Positions 20,481-30,223 of a stretch of 64,000 nt of DNA are shown one piece after another. Location: NCBI RefSeq assembly GCF_029338275.1, contig NZ_CP119790.1:1-64000 (forward strand), read 5' to 3'. Under the pieces are notes generated by a model. It was given only the letters and a program-made list of their open reading frames with translations. It was not told the origin of the DNA and made no database searches. The position numbers and the translations under genes are program-made. Position 1 is the stretch's first letter; the number at the start of each line of letters is the position of its first letter. The DNA is from Haloarcula ordinaria (GTDB taxonomy: Archaea > Halobacteriota > Halobacteria > Halobacteriales > Haloarculaceae).

Positions 20481-20893
20481 CGACACGGAGGACTGTCCCG
20501 AAGGAGTAGTGTGAGAGAATAGATTTGATCGAGCGGGTATCGACTGTGTTGTCCGATCGCTCTCTAATCGGATGTCGTAAAATCGTCCCAGAAATCCGTC
20601 TTGTATTCGCGCGCTGAACTTTAAACTCAGTACTATGTGGGTGCAACCGTGCTTTCGTGCTTAAAAGTCCGGTTTAGAATACATATTAGGGTTGAACAAT
20701 TTTCTTTGTGTCCAAATAGGGGCATATAGAGATGCAGATTTCAAAATCGATTCCGCGATACTGCTACAGATTCTCAGTCATGCTCGATTGCGCTCTAACC
20801 CGTATCCGGTTTCGAGAGATAGGATCCGATCTGAACCACTGTGCAGACAACGGCCACACCTAATCTAGCAAGCAAACGCTGGCGTCACCGCTC
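20481..20893. other. Convergent gap, no gene seen
   Basis: About 410 bases between two genes that converge. The middle (20640-20760) is AT-rich. No frame, RNA gene or clear terminator hairpin was found. Confidence 0.5.
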
Positions 20894-21853
20894 TCACACT
20901 CCCCCTGCTGGGTCGTCCGGAAAGAGGCTCTGCGCGATGTAGGCTGAGACGACCCAGTTCGGTTCGTCGACTACCTCGTTGATCTTCAGGTCCGCTGCGA
21001 CCGAACAGAGGACGTAGGCCTCTTGTTTGGTGAGCCCGCGGCGGTCGTGGAGATGCTCGATCAGCTGACGGACAGCGTCTTTCGATGCAGCCATGAGGTC
21101 GTCCCGGATGCCCGTCGTCGCGTACATCTTCTCGTCATGGCCGGAGGGTGTGAACGGACCGTTGGTCTCGAACTGTGGCGTGTCGATGTCCAGATCCTTG
21201 CGAAGTGTGAGGCGAGTGGTGACCGTCGTCGGTGTCTCTATGGCGCTTATACAGACCTCTCCATCACCTTGTGCGGCGTGGCCGTCACCGATACTGAACA
21301 GCGCATCCGTGACAGCAACCGGCAGATAGACAACCGACCCGGCGGAGAGGTGCTTGATGTCCATGTTCCCGCCAACGGCGCGCGGTGGCCCAGTCTCGTG
21401 TGTACCCGCCTCTGCTGGGGCGACGCCGACCACCCCCGGGAACGGTGCGGTTGGTACTTCGATGCCCTGCTCGAAGTGCGCGACGTCTTCGTCCAGGTCC
21501 CAGTGGTAGAGATACGGGTCTGAGAACATCTCGGGCAGCAAGCCGACGTTGCGGTCACCCGAGCGGATCAGCGTGTATCCCCAGTCGGCGTGGTCGACGT
21601 CGAGAATCTCGACTTGGAGGACGTCCCCCGGTTCGGCACCTTCGACGGCGACCGGGCCGGTAAGATGGTGGCCGACGAACTCGATGTCTGGGAGGTCGGC
21701 AGAGTCCGTCTCCGGGGTGATATTGGGACCACTGTCGTTGAGACAGTCGAACTGGACGACCGCTCCAGATTCCACTTCGAGCGCTGGCGGAATGTCGTTG
21801 TTCCAGGACGTGTGCAACGCTGATTCGTGACTGAGTGTTCTGTCGACGTTCAT
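20894..21853 (-). CDS. Acetamidase/formamidase family amidohydrolase
   Basis: The protein has 319 residues and belongs to the FmdA/AmdA family, which hydrolyses short-chain amides to acid plus ammonia. The start at 21851-21853 (MNVDRTLSHESALHTSWNND) is preferred over an in-frame ATG 75 bases upstream, because the conserved region begins here. Marks include VQFDCLNDSGPNITPETDS, GHHLTGPVAVEGAEPGDVLQV, PGVVGVAPAEAGTHETGPPR, GGNMDIKHLSAGSVVYLPV, IGDGHAAQGDGEVCISAIET and EAYVLCSVAADLKINEVVD. The pattern of Asp, His and Glu residues fits the metal-dependent fold. It reads away from the cyclase gene, another amide- or ring-acting enzyme. Confidence 0.92.
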   Translation of the reverse strand: MNVDRTLSHESALHTSWNNDIPPALEVESGAVVQFDCLNDSGPNITPETDSADLPDIEFVGHHLTGPVAVEGAEPGDVLQVEILDVDHADWGYTLIRSGDRNVGLLPEMFSDPYLYHWDLDEDVAHFEQGIEVPTAPFPGVVGVAPAEAGTHETGPPRAVGGNMDIKHLSAGSVVYLPVAVTDALFSIGDGHAAQGDGEVCISAIETPTTVTTRLTLRKDLDIDTPQFETNGPFTPSGHDEKMYATTGIRDDLMAASKDAVRQLIEHLHDRRGLTKQEAYVLCSVAADLKINEVVDEPNWVVSAYIAQSLFPDDPAGGV

Positions 21854-22165
21854 CGATATGCTAGTTCTGAGTGAGGCGCTTACAACTTTGGATGGGGTGG
21901 CCCACGAAATAAGTGCAATCCTCGACATCGTTATCCGGAACTCGGCCGTAACTATACGGAGAGGCCGTCCGCTCGAACGAACGGTATCGAGAGGTCGACG
22001 TACTGTGTTAGACTCACGTTATATCTCTCGCACGCCAGTACTGTCGGGTACCGGAGGTCGCTACCCCCGCTGGAGTGGCTTGCGGACTACCACCATTCAC
22101 GCTTACCCGGACGTGGATAGGATGGCAAACCGTACGGTTTTGAGGACCCACCCGTTGGCCAGTGT

Positions 22166-22822
22166 ATGGCCTTCCATGACCTCTCTCATCCAATCGAGAC
22201 CGGAATGCAGGTCTTCCCCGGTGACCCACACGTCGACGTCCACCAGGTTTCATCGCTCGCTGCGGATGGCTCCCGTGTGTCCGCCGTTAGCTGTGGGAGT
22301 CACACTGGGACCCACATCGACGCTCCGAGTCACACGGAACCAGATGGCGACTCGATCGACGAATTCAGCATCGACAGATTCGTTTTCGACGCACGCGTCG
22401 TGGACCTTCGCGACAAAGGTGACCGGGAAGCGATCGGGCCAAGTGACCTGCCACAGGATAGTGCTGTAGACCTGATTCTGCTCTGGACCGGCTGGGACCG
22501 ATTTTGGGGAACGGACCGGTACCTGGATCACCCGTACCTCTCCCCCGAGGCAGCCAGGCACTGTGCATCACGGGGATGGAGCGTCGGTATCGATGCGCTG
22601 AATCCGGACCCGACGCCGACCGAGAACACGGCCGATGACGAACCAGATGGGGTCCCAGTCCATAGCGCATTGCTCGGCGACGGCCGCTTTATTATAGAAA
22701 ACTTGACCAATCTGGGCAGCTTCGAACAGGGAACACTCCACGCACACCCTATGCCCATCGGGGAGGTGACGGAGCACCGGTCCGTGCTGTCGCTGAGACC
22801 ATCGACCCTTGATACCACTTGA
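22166..22822 (+). CDS. Cyclase family protein (kynurenine formamidase-like)
   Basis: The protein has 218 residues. The family includes arylformamidases and isatin hydrolases, metal-dependent enzymes that open amides or rings. The metal motif SHTGTHIDAPSH (HxGTHxDxPxH) is complete. The N-terminal DLSHPIETGMQVFPGDPHV is typical, and LLWTGWDRFWGTDRYLDHPYLS and the C-terminal FIIENLTNLG also fit. The frame is intact. It is divergent from the acetamidase/formamidase gene with a 312-base gap. The pair may act on one amide-containing compound, but this is an inference. Confidence 0.9.
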   Translation: MAFHDLSHPIETGMQVFPGDPHVDVHQVSSLAADGSRVSAVSCGSHTGTHIDAPSHTEPDGDSIDEFSIDRFVFDARVVDLRDKGDREAIGPSDLPQDSAVDLILLWTGWDRFWGTDRYLDHPYLSPEAARHCASRGWSVGIDALNPDPTPTENTADDEPDGVPVHSALLGDGRFIIENLTNLGSFEQGTLHAHPMPIGEVTEHRSVLSLRPSTLDTT

Positions 22823-23003
22823 TTTGAGTTTTTGACGCTTGTTGCTAGAAAGCGACTCACGCTCAGTGGAATCCATGGGCTATCTGTTTGTGGTCTGCGA
22901 TCGACTGACAGCGAGGGAAGCGACAACCCCGGCGAGCGCACGGATAAGGGAGTAGTCACAGGCTCGGCACCGATACGCGATGGCGATTGTACTGGAAGAC
23001 GCC

Positions 23004-23132
23004 TTACTCATCGCCAGTCTCCAAGAGTAGTCGAAGATAATCAGCCGCCGCGTCGGCCACAGTCTCGCCGTAGCCTTCGACGAGAACACCAGTCTGGGTT
23101 GCCAGCCAGCCCCGTTCGCTCTCCGAGGATGA
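23004..23132 (-). pseudogene. C-terminal fragment of a small conserved-looking protein
   Basis: On the minus strand a 42-codon frame without a start reads SSESERGWLATQTGVLVEG, then YGETVADAAADYLRLLLETG, and ends DE-stop at 23004-23006. The text is compositionally natural for a haloarchaeal protein, and its neighbours in the gap are not. I do not recognise the family. It may be the tail of a gene whose head has been lost. Confidence 0.3.
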
Positions 23133-23328
23133 CAGTGGTCAGTTGTCACTTCTGCTGCTGACAGAGACTGACCAAGGGCTCCCTGAGATGTTAGCGTGTG
23201 CAGACACCACTGTTCGCGCCCCAGCTACGAGCGTCGCTAATCTGATTCAGGAGCAGCTGAGCATCAGCAGCTGATAGTTGTTCAGTTCGAACCAGAGCTC
23301 GGTGGGCGCCACGTTCAGTAGATGTCGG

Positions 23329-24905
23329 TCATCCGAGGACGAGCGGCCAGAAGAACTGGATGAGGAGGTACGCCACACCTGTCGTCAGGAGGATGACGAT
23401 AGCGTCGAGCAGCGCCCCTGCACGGAGCATGTGCTCGCGTTCGATATACCCTGCGCCGAAGACGATCGCATTAGGGGGTGTCGCAACTGGCAGCGCGAAC
23501 CCGTAACTGGCAGCGATTGCGCCGGTTACTGCGAGCAGCACTGCTGCGAGTTCTCCCGACGTGCCAAGCGCTTCGGCGTACGCCGGGCCGATGTTGATGA
23601 GTAGCGGAGCGAGAATCGCGGCCATCGCGGTGTTCGAGGCCAGCTCGCCAACGACTATCGTCATCGTGACCACGACGAGGAGAATCACGAGAATCGACGT
23701 GCCTGTGAGCGAACCGAGCGTCACTTCCGCGAGCCATACGGTCGCGTTCGTATCGGCCAACGCGTTCGCCAACGAGATGCCGCCGCCGAGAAGCAGTAAC
23801 GTCCCCCAGTCGATGTCGATCATATCGTCCCACGCTGTCGCGCCGGTGACAACAAGTACGGGGATGGCGAGCAAGCCGACGAGCACGTAGAACAACACCC
23901 CTCGTGACCAACAGTTCCAAACACGTTTCGGCCCATCCCGCCGAAGAGTGTGACGTACCAGTCGCGTGGGAGGATGTCGTCGAACAGGAATTCGAGCCCG
24001 CCGAGAAGCCACAGGAAGGCAGTCCCGCCGAAGATCCCGAGGGTGCGACGCCCGCGCGTCGAGAGCGATCCCATCGAGTGCAGCCGGTCACTGGCATGCT
24101 CCCGAGCGCGGCTTACATCGTACTCTTGCGGTGGGTACACGACGTACGTCAGCAGCACCCACGCGACTGGGAGTGTGACGACCACCATCGGGAGTCCGAT
24201 AGCGAGCCACTCGACGAACGTAATCTCGAAGCCGAGCAGTTCGTTCAGCTGTCCGACGACGATTGCATTCGGTGGGGTTCCGATGAGCGTTCCGACACCC
24301 CCCAGACTCGCGGCGTAAGCGATGCCGAGTAACATTCCGACCTGCAGATTCGATGCAGTCGAAGCGGGACGCTCCTCGCCTGCTTTCGTCAGGTGGGTGA
24401 CGATCTCGATAATCCCGAGCGCGATTGGCACCATCATTGCGACCGTAGCCGTATTCGAGATGACCATCGAGAGAAGGGCCGTCGCAACCATGACGCCCAA
24501 GACCAGTCCCCGTGCTGACGTCCCGAACCGGACGAGTAGCGAGAGCGCGATCCGCTGGTCGATAGCGTGCTTCTGGAGCGCTTCGGCGAACATAAATCCC
24601 ACAAGGAGCAGGAAGATGACTGGATCGGCAAACCCTGCGACCGCATCTCCGAAATCGGGATAGACCCCGAACACCGTCAGAACGATCGGGATCAGCAAGG
24701 CCGTGAGCGGAAGCGGAAGTGCACCAGTGACCCAGAGCACTGCCGCGAACACCATCGTCGCGACCGCATACTGGCCGGCAACGGTGAGTGACCCAGTGGT
24801 GGGGATCGTCGCAACAACCCCCAGTAAGAGGGTGGCAATCGCAATCGCCACGGCTTGGCTGACGTGCTTCGATGGCACTGGGTCTACCTGTGGTCTTATA
24901 AGCAC
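23329..24905 (-). pseudogene. DASS/SLC13-type anion transporter, one frameshift
   Basis: This family moves dicarboxylates, citrate or sulfate with sodium. The product would be about 520 residues with two inverted halves. The first half has SNTATVAMMVPIALGI and GTLIGTPPNAIVVGQL. After the break the second has SNTAMAAILAPLLINIG and LPVATPPNAIVFGAGYI. The SNT and TPPNAI repeats are the substrate and sodium loops. The frame changes at the CCCC of 23898-23901. One more base would give TVGHEGVLFYVLVGLL, so a read error is as likely as decay. Its setting next to acid-handling genes suggests uptake of an organic acid. Confidence 0.85.
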
Positions 24906-25042
24906 GTTGTTCAGTGTTAGTGTTATCTATCTGTCTCTGCTCGCGACGTCACAACTCACGAAATGGGGACAACTGAGATCGACGTGTGGACTAAGAAACG
25001 ACGACGGAACCGCCGGAAGGAAACGGATTCCGAACGATTCTC

Positions 25043-25977
25043 TCATCTCTGTTGTTCCTGACCGACGTTCCGTCTTCCCGCTCGTGAGCCAGTTGATCGT
25101 GAACCGTCCTCACCCAGTCCGAGCACGCTGGTGTCAGGTACCGTGTGATTCGAGAGACGGTCGGTTCCGAACACGAGGACAACAAGGACGGCAATACCGA
25201 CCAGCACGACGGCCGAGGAAATCTCGGCGAGGAAGTTCAACCACGGGTCAGGAATCCCTCCGGGAACGAGCGCTGCCTTGTCTGCCGGGTGGAAGACGCC
25301 GATGCTGTTCATCCCGGCGTGGAAGACAGCGGCCGCGAGGACGCTTCCGGTGTTGTTGTACATCCACGTCCACAACACCGAGCCTGCGAGTATTGTTGCA
25401 CCCCAGATGAGTTGCTGGGAGACCGGCCAGCTCCCGTGCGTTGTGTTGGCGTTCAAGAAGAGCGGGAGGTGCCAGCCAGCCCACGCCACGCCGACGAGCA
25501 GGCAGTACCCAGCGCGCTGTAGCGTTCCTGCAACACCGGTACCATGAACCCGCGCCAGCCCAGTTCCTCTTGCCCACCGCCCCAGACGGTGCCCCAGGCC
25601 ATCACGAACAGGTAGATGCCAGGGAAGGGAAGCGAAGCGAGGTCGACGGGTCCACCCAGGAGTACGTAGAGTCCACTGCCGAGGACGAGAACGACCAGCG
25701 GAATCAGAAGCGCCGCAGTCCACCACTTCGAGCCGATCCGCCACCGGAAAAACTGGCCGATCCATGAGCGCAGACTGCCGCCGGCCGCCCACACGACCAC
25801 GGCGGCACCCATCGGCGGCCCGAAGCCACCGAAGCCGATCAGGATCGACATCGTCCACGACGCCTCCATCCCCGAGAGTGCGACGATTCCCTGAACCGTC
25901 CACGTGAACGCATACGTGACCGCAAGGAAGCTCACGATTCGATGGCGGTCGATCCAGGCGCGAACGGAGGAACCCAT
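25043..25977 (-). pseudogene. CPBP family intramembrane protease, one frameshift (first of three tandem copies)
   Basis: The start at 25975-25977 (MGSSVRAWIDRHRIVSFLAV) aligns with the other copies. The protease motif GGGQEELGWRGFMVPVLQERY is present. The frame then changes at about 25508-25510 (a CCC run) and continues as LLVGVAWAGWHLPLFLNANT and WTWMYNNTGSVLAAAVFHAGMNS, with the membrane Glu, Arg and His expected of the family. A polar 40-residue tail ends at 25043. Adjacent same-strand copies at 26183 and 27361 are intact. The three share the layout but not near-identical sequence, so the duplication is old. Confidence 0.78.
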
Positions 25978-26182
25978 ATGACAACAGTCCGACGACACCG
26001 TGGTAAAATCTATCGATGGTTCTCATTCACTCCCCAGAATCCCTCAGGACAACTACTCTTCGGGGTCGAGTATAATGATTAGTCGCCCGAGCACGGATAA
26101 CGCTAATCGCGGAAGGAATCTCCGACTGGGAATAAAATCGGTTCCAGTACGAGGGACAGAACGCTGGGAGCGTCCGAAGAGC

Positions 26183-27076
26183 TCACCTGGGGTTGTCCGA
26201 CTGGGACGGCGTTTCACTCGGACTCTCTGCCTGTTCGGGTGCCGTGGTCGTGGCCGTGAAGTCCAGCCCACCGTTCGGGAGCGGGGCAGGCGAGAGCCGT
26301 TCGGCACCGTACCGCCAGACCAGCAGCGCCGCTGTCGTCCAGACGATTACGAGGAGTGCGACCTGAGACGTCACCTCGTCGCCGATGACGCCGCCCGCAG
26401 TCGTCACCGACACCGCGTTTGAGAGCGTATGAAAGACGACGACAATGAGCACTCGGCCTCCAGCCACGTTGTAGAGCCACGTTGCGATGACGCTGATCCC
26501 GACGACGACGCCGGCGTACAGCGCGAAAGGTGTCCCCGCCTGTGAACTCCCGGGCAGCAAGAACAGCGGGACGTGCCAGAGTGCCCAGATAACGCCGATG
26601 ACGATGCTAGCTTTGAATGCGCCAATCTGCCGCTGGAGGACAGGGAGTGCGAGACCGCGCCAGCCGGGTTCTTCGAGTCCCCCTCTGATGAGCGTCGCGA
26701 ACGCGACCGCCGGAAGCGCCGCGGCTGGGAGGACGCTGGTGCGATCGAACCCGCCTCCGACGGCGACGAATAGGACAAGCGCACCGACGTACAGTACCAC
26801 TGGTATCAGCACCGCGGCGGCCCAGACGGACGGTGATGCCCTCACGTCGACGAGGTTTCCGAACCACGAGCGGCTGTCCCCACCAGCGACGGCGACGATG
26901 ATACCTGCGAGGAAGGGACCGAACCCCCCGGTCAAGATGAGTGGCGTCACGAACGACGAACGTCCTGTCTGGAGGTCTATGGCTACGATTCCCCAGGGGG
27001 CCCACGTCAGAACGAATGTGAGGAAGACGAACGTGGCGAAACGATGGCGGCGGACAAACGGGCGTAACGATCCCAT
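26183..27076 (-). CDS. CPBP family intramembrane metalloprotease (second tandem copy)
   Basis: The protein has 297 residues and an intact frame. It has about eight membrane segments. The conserved motif GGLEEPGWRGLALPVLQRQ carries the glutamates and arginine, IGVIWALWHVPLFLLPGSSQ carries the first His, and VVVFHTLSNAVS carries the C-terminal His/Asn. CPBP enzymes include CAAX prenyl endopeptidase relatives and bacteriocin-immunity proteins. The haloarchaeal ones have no assigned substrate. The C-terminal 35 residues are polar and acidic/Ser/Thr rich. It lies 284 bases from the third copy. Confidence 0.9.
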   Translation of the reverse strand: MGSLRPFVRRHRFATFVFLTFVLTWAPWGIVAIDLQTGRSSFVTPLILTGGFGPFLAGIIVAVAGGDSRSWFGNLVDVRASPSVWAAAVLIPVVLYVGALVLFVAVGGGFDRTSVLPAAALPAVAFATLIRGGLEEPGWRGLALPVLQRQIGAFKASIVIGVIWALWHVPLFLLPGSSQAGTPFALYAGVVVGISVIATWLYNVAGGRVLIVVVFHTLSNAVSVTTAGGVIGDEVTSQVALLVIVWTTAALLVWRYGAERLSPAPLPNGGLDFTATTTAPEQAESPSETPSQSDNPR

Positions 27077-27360
27077 TGCTAACTCACACGTGTCCGTTCG
27101 AATCGCAGTTATATAATGTCAAATGGGAGCCTCCCTCAGCGAGGACCGATGTTCTTGCGCCCACCTCAGCTGTCGCTCGACTAGTCCTGCTTCCGACTGT
27201 CCACCTGGAACGCACGAACGGAGGGTTCCCTTCGGTACCGAAACACTCGCCCTCGTTGCGGTTCGGGAAGCGTGGTGGGTGACAATCGTCGCTGCCATCA
27301 TCGCTGGTGCCGCCGATGCTCACGCCGGGCCGCCGACGTAATTGCGCTCCTCCCGGCACC

Positions 27361-28227
27361 TTACTGACTTCCGGACAGTCGCGTTGGAATCTCGGCGTCG
27401 GCGAGCCGTTCGGGGCCGTATGTCGCAACGAGGACCAGCGCAGCGGCGAGGAACACGACCGCGTAGAGCGCGTTCGGCAGGTTGGTCTGGAGCGCGGCAC
27501 CACCGCCAGCGAGGTACAGGATACCGCCAGTATTCACTGAGGCGTGGAGCACCATCGTCAGCAGGACGCTCCCGCCAGTCTCGTTGTAGAGCCAGGTAAA
27601 CACGACCGAGAGTGCGATGACCGCGACGCCGTAGTAGTAGACCGGGACACCAGCCTGGGAAGACCCCCCGACCAGGAACAGCGGCAAGTGCCAGGCGAAC
27701 CAGCCGACGCCGATGAGCAAGCTCGAGGCGAGTGCCGAGTACGATTCCTGAAGCCGTGGCAGCGCGAAGCCACGCCAACCGAGTTCCTCGTTACCCCCAC
27801 CGACGAGGAAGACCTGGAGGAAGAGGACGGGATAGAGCACTAAGACGCCCGTCGATTCGGGGTCGAACTGGCCGCCGAAGACGGCGATGTGGGCAGCACT
27901 CGCCGTGATGACTGCAACGGCAGGGAACAGCAGGGCGAATACCCAGTACCTGATGGAAACGTTCCACCGGAAGAGTTGACCAGCCCACTCGCGAACACTG
28001 TCACCGATGACCCAGGTGACGAGCCCTGCAGCGACGAGCGGTCCGAACCCACCGACCATGATGAACACCATCGTCTGCATGTCGTCTGCCAGGACCAGTG
28101 GCGACCACGTCGCCCACCAGTCGCTGAAGACCAGCGGTGCCCACGCCGACCACGAAACGAGGTACGCGACCACGAAGAACGTCGTCACGGGACGGTCACT
28201 GATTCGTCTACGGATACGGGAGGGCAT
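27361..28227 (-). CDS. CPBP family intramembrane metalloprotease (third tandem copy)
   Basis: The protein has 288 residues and is intact. The start MPSRIRRRISDRPVTTFFVV gives a basic N-terminus before the first helix. Motifs are VGGGNEELGWRGFALPRLQES, GVGWFAWHLPLFLVGGSSQ and VLHASVNTGGIL. Overall order and spacing equal those of the copy at 26183-27076, and the broken copies at 288-1136 and 25043-25977 have the same plan. This suggests one family expanded in this genome. The active site is expected within the membrane, facing a hydrophilic cavity. Confidence 0.9.
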   Translation of the reverse strand: MPSRIRRRISDRPVTTFFVVAYLVSWSAWAPLVFSDWWATWSPLVLADDMQTMVFIMVGGFGPLVAAGLVTWVIGDSVREWAGQLFRWNVSIRYWVFALLFPAVAVITASAAHIAVFGGQFDPESTGVLVLYPVLFLQVFLVGGGNEELGWRGFALPRLQESYSALASSLLIGVGWFAWHLPLFLVGGSSQAGVPVYYYGVAVIALSVVFTWLYNETGGSVLLTMVLHASVNTGGILYLAGGGAALQTNLPNALYAVVFLAAALVLVATYGPERLADAEIPTRLSGSQ

Positions 28228-28347
28228 AGTATATAATCTATCTCACATATATTTGAGGGTTTCTCGGATTCTCTCTCGATGAGAACCCAGGACTCCACCG
28301 GCCGTGACCGCCATGCTCTAGAGGCAGTCCTCGTTACTGTCGCTATA

Positions 28348-28412
28348 CTCTGTATCGGCCACAATGGTATTCATAGAGACTGCGTCGTTCGAGAGGACGC
28401 TGCGGTATAGAG
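28348..28412. repeat. Dispersed inverted-repeat element, copy 1
   Basis: Left arm CTCTGTAT (28348-28355) and right arm GTATAGAG (28405-28412) pair with two wobble positions. The outer span is 65 bases. Inside, GCGTC and GACGC can form a second stem. A cGGcCA tract follows the left arm and AGCGC lies at the right arm, as in the other copies. Confidence 0.5.
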
Positions 28413-28642
28413 AGCGCACAGTCAGCAGAGGCAGTAGTAGACTCGATTAGTCGAATGGTGAAAGAGCGATGAGTCCAGATCTCGACTAGCGTCGCAGAAA
28501 GGCGCTACAGAGCAGATACGGGTTCCTGACGAACAGTTTCGCATTCAGTGTGCTTCGCGAACAGCGGCATCTACCTCGACGGAACGTCGGAGACGTCATC
28601 CGCAACGGGGAGGTGTCCAACATCAACGGGTCGGGAACCAGA

Positions 28643-28648
28643 TTTATG
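28643..28648 (+). promoter_or_regulatory. TATA-like box for the RidA gene
   Basis: TTTATG lies 24-29 bases before ATG 28672, as expected for a leaderless promoter. Confidence 0.4.
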
Positions 28649-28671
28649 CACCATCCCTACGAGAGAGTGGT

Positions 28672-29064
28672 ATGACAGAACAGGAAGTAATCGATGTCCC
28701 GGAACTCGAGGAGTCCAAGTCCCGTTCGTACGAGCAGTGTATCAGAGTAGGCGACCGCGTACTCGTCGCCGGCCAGACTGGCTGGGGCGAGGACGAGATC
28801 GTTTCCAGGGAGTTCGAGCCGCAGGCGAGACGTTGTTTCGAGCGCATCGAGTACGCGCTCGAAGCGGCGGATGCGGAGCTGTCGGACTTGGTGCAGATGA
28901 CGGTCTTTCTGACCGACATGCGTTACGCACGGGAGTTCAAGGACATCCGTGGGGACGTGTTGGGGGACGATCTGACCACGAGCGCACTCATCGGCGTCGA
29001 CTCGCTGGCCCAACCGGAGATGTTGGTCGAGATCGAATCCGAGGCGATCAGTCCCAGGGAGTGA
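28672..29064 (+). CDS. RidA/YjgF family protein
   Basis: The protein has 130 residues. RidA proteins are small trimeric enzymes that hydrolyse reactive enamine/imine intermediates to ketone plus ammonia. Marks are VGDRVLVAGQTGWGEDEIV near the N-terminus, ARRCFERIEYALEAADAELS, LVQMTVFLTDMRYAREF and the C-terminal SALIGVDSLAQPEMLVEIE. The usual catalytic Arg is replaced by an Ala/Leu context before IGVDSL, so it may belong to a non-RidA subfamily such as Rid6-7. A leaderless promoter precedes it. After its stop there is a short hydrophobic scrap (GLIMHFVMNAIPLIRG) without a frame. Confidence 0.85.
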   Translation: MTEQEVIDVPELEESKSRSYEQCIRVGDRVLVAGQTGWGEDEIVSREFEPQARRCFERIEYALEAADAELSDLVQMTVFLTDMRYAREFKDIRGDVLGDDLTTSALIGVDSLAQPEMLVEIESEAISPRE

Positions 29065-29235
29065 AGGAGACGGCTCCGTGGGACGGACTCGGCGGCGTCG
29101 GGATGGGCCTCATAATGCACTTCGTGATGAACGCGATACCCCTGATTCGGGGGGCTTTACCGCCAGCCGACGGCAGTGAACGCAGTCAGCCGTAGCCGAC
29201 AGTCCGAAAAACAGTACCTAGGTGGATATCAAACG

Positions 29236-29985
29236 CTACAAACCCTCGACTGCCGCTTCGCTTTCACCAACATCCGAGTCGGCGTCCCGGAGTTGCAGAT
29301 AGGCATCGGCGATGATGCCGTACCCGACGATCGCCAGCGGGGCCGTCACCAGAAGACTGACCACCGTGCCAGCCGCCGGGTTCACGATGGAGACCACCGA
29401 ACCGAGACTACTGAGGAGCCCAGTCAGGACTCCGATGAGCAAGAGCAGCGCCGCAAGGCGCAACCGGTTCCCGCGGGCGAGGCCCCAGCTCCGTCGGAGC
29501 GATTCGATGACACGTGCGTCCTCGACGGCGATCACGAACAGGACGAACGCGAAACTCACCATGAGGAAGATCCCAGGGAGCACCAGCAGGACCAGTCCGA
29601 TGGACGTCGAAATGCCCACGATAATGTTCGCGCCGATGGCCGAGACGACGGTTCGACCGATTCGCCTGGTAAACAGCGATCCGTCGATCGCCCCACTATC
29701 AGGCCCCTCGCGAGTGAAAGCCCGTGCGGCAGCGATGTAAATCACCATCCCAAACACGAGGGCCGAGAGGGCAAGTATCCCGGCGAAAGCACTGGAGAGG
29801 GGGAGTGCCAACCCCACCTGTGCTTGTTGCCGGACTGCCGGCGGTAACTGGTTGGCGACAACCGTGTTCACTGAGATGGTGAATATCCCAACGTAGAGGG
29901 CAGTGAGCCCCATCAGCGCGATACCAACCGGAGAGAGACTCCGGCGAATGCCGTTGCTAATCGCACGGCCAAGTTGGAGGGCCAT
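29236..29985 (-). CDS. Multi-pass membrane protein (DUF7847-like)
   Basis: The protein has 249 residues from the start at 29983-29985 (MALQLGRAISNGIRRSLSPV), which is preferred over an in-frame ATG 48 bases upstream. It has six hydrophobic segments. A Gly/Pro-rich central pair (IGLVLLVLPGIFLMVSFAFV) is followed by the loop VEDARVIESLRRSWGLARGN, as in the glycerophosphodiester phosphodiesterase membrane-domain-like proteins of haloarchaea. The RSWxLxxGN motif is typical. It ends with an acidic tail (DADSDVGESEAAVEGL). The function is unknown. Confidence 0.78.
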   Translation of the reverse strand: MALQLGRAISNGIRRSLSPVGIALMGLTALYVGIFTISVNTVVANQLPPAVRQQAQVGLALPLSSAFAGILALSALVFGMVIYIAAARAFTREGPDSGAIDGSLFTRRIGRTVVSAIGANIIVGISTSIGLVLLVLPGIFLMVSFAFVLFVIAVEDARVIESLRRSWGLARGNRLRLAALLLLIGVLTGLLSSLGSVVSIVNPAAGTVVSLLVTAPLAIVGYGIIADAYLQLRDADSDVGESEAAVEGL

Positions 29986-30223
29986 ACATTTCTTGCTCAG
30001 GCTGGTGTTGAAAAACCTTCGTATGAGAACCACTCACCCCTACAGTTTGACACTTTATTGATATCTGTAGAACCAAAAGACAACTACTCAGACATGCTTT
30101 GATGAGACGTATTAGCAGAATACTGACGCAAAATCATACAGCTGGGTCTACATTTGACAGAGTAGTGTCAAAGTTACATATCAATATAAAACAATCGGCA
30201 GATTAATGCTATTTACTGTATAT

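Larger units (their letters stand above)
28228..28671. other. Gap holding one copy of the dispersed inverted-repeat element and the RidA promoter
   Basis: About 440 bases between divergent genes. Apart from the repeat at 28348-28412 and a TATA-like box at 28643, I see no gene. Confidence 0.5.
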
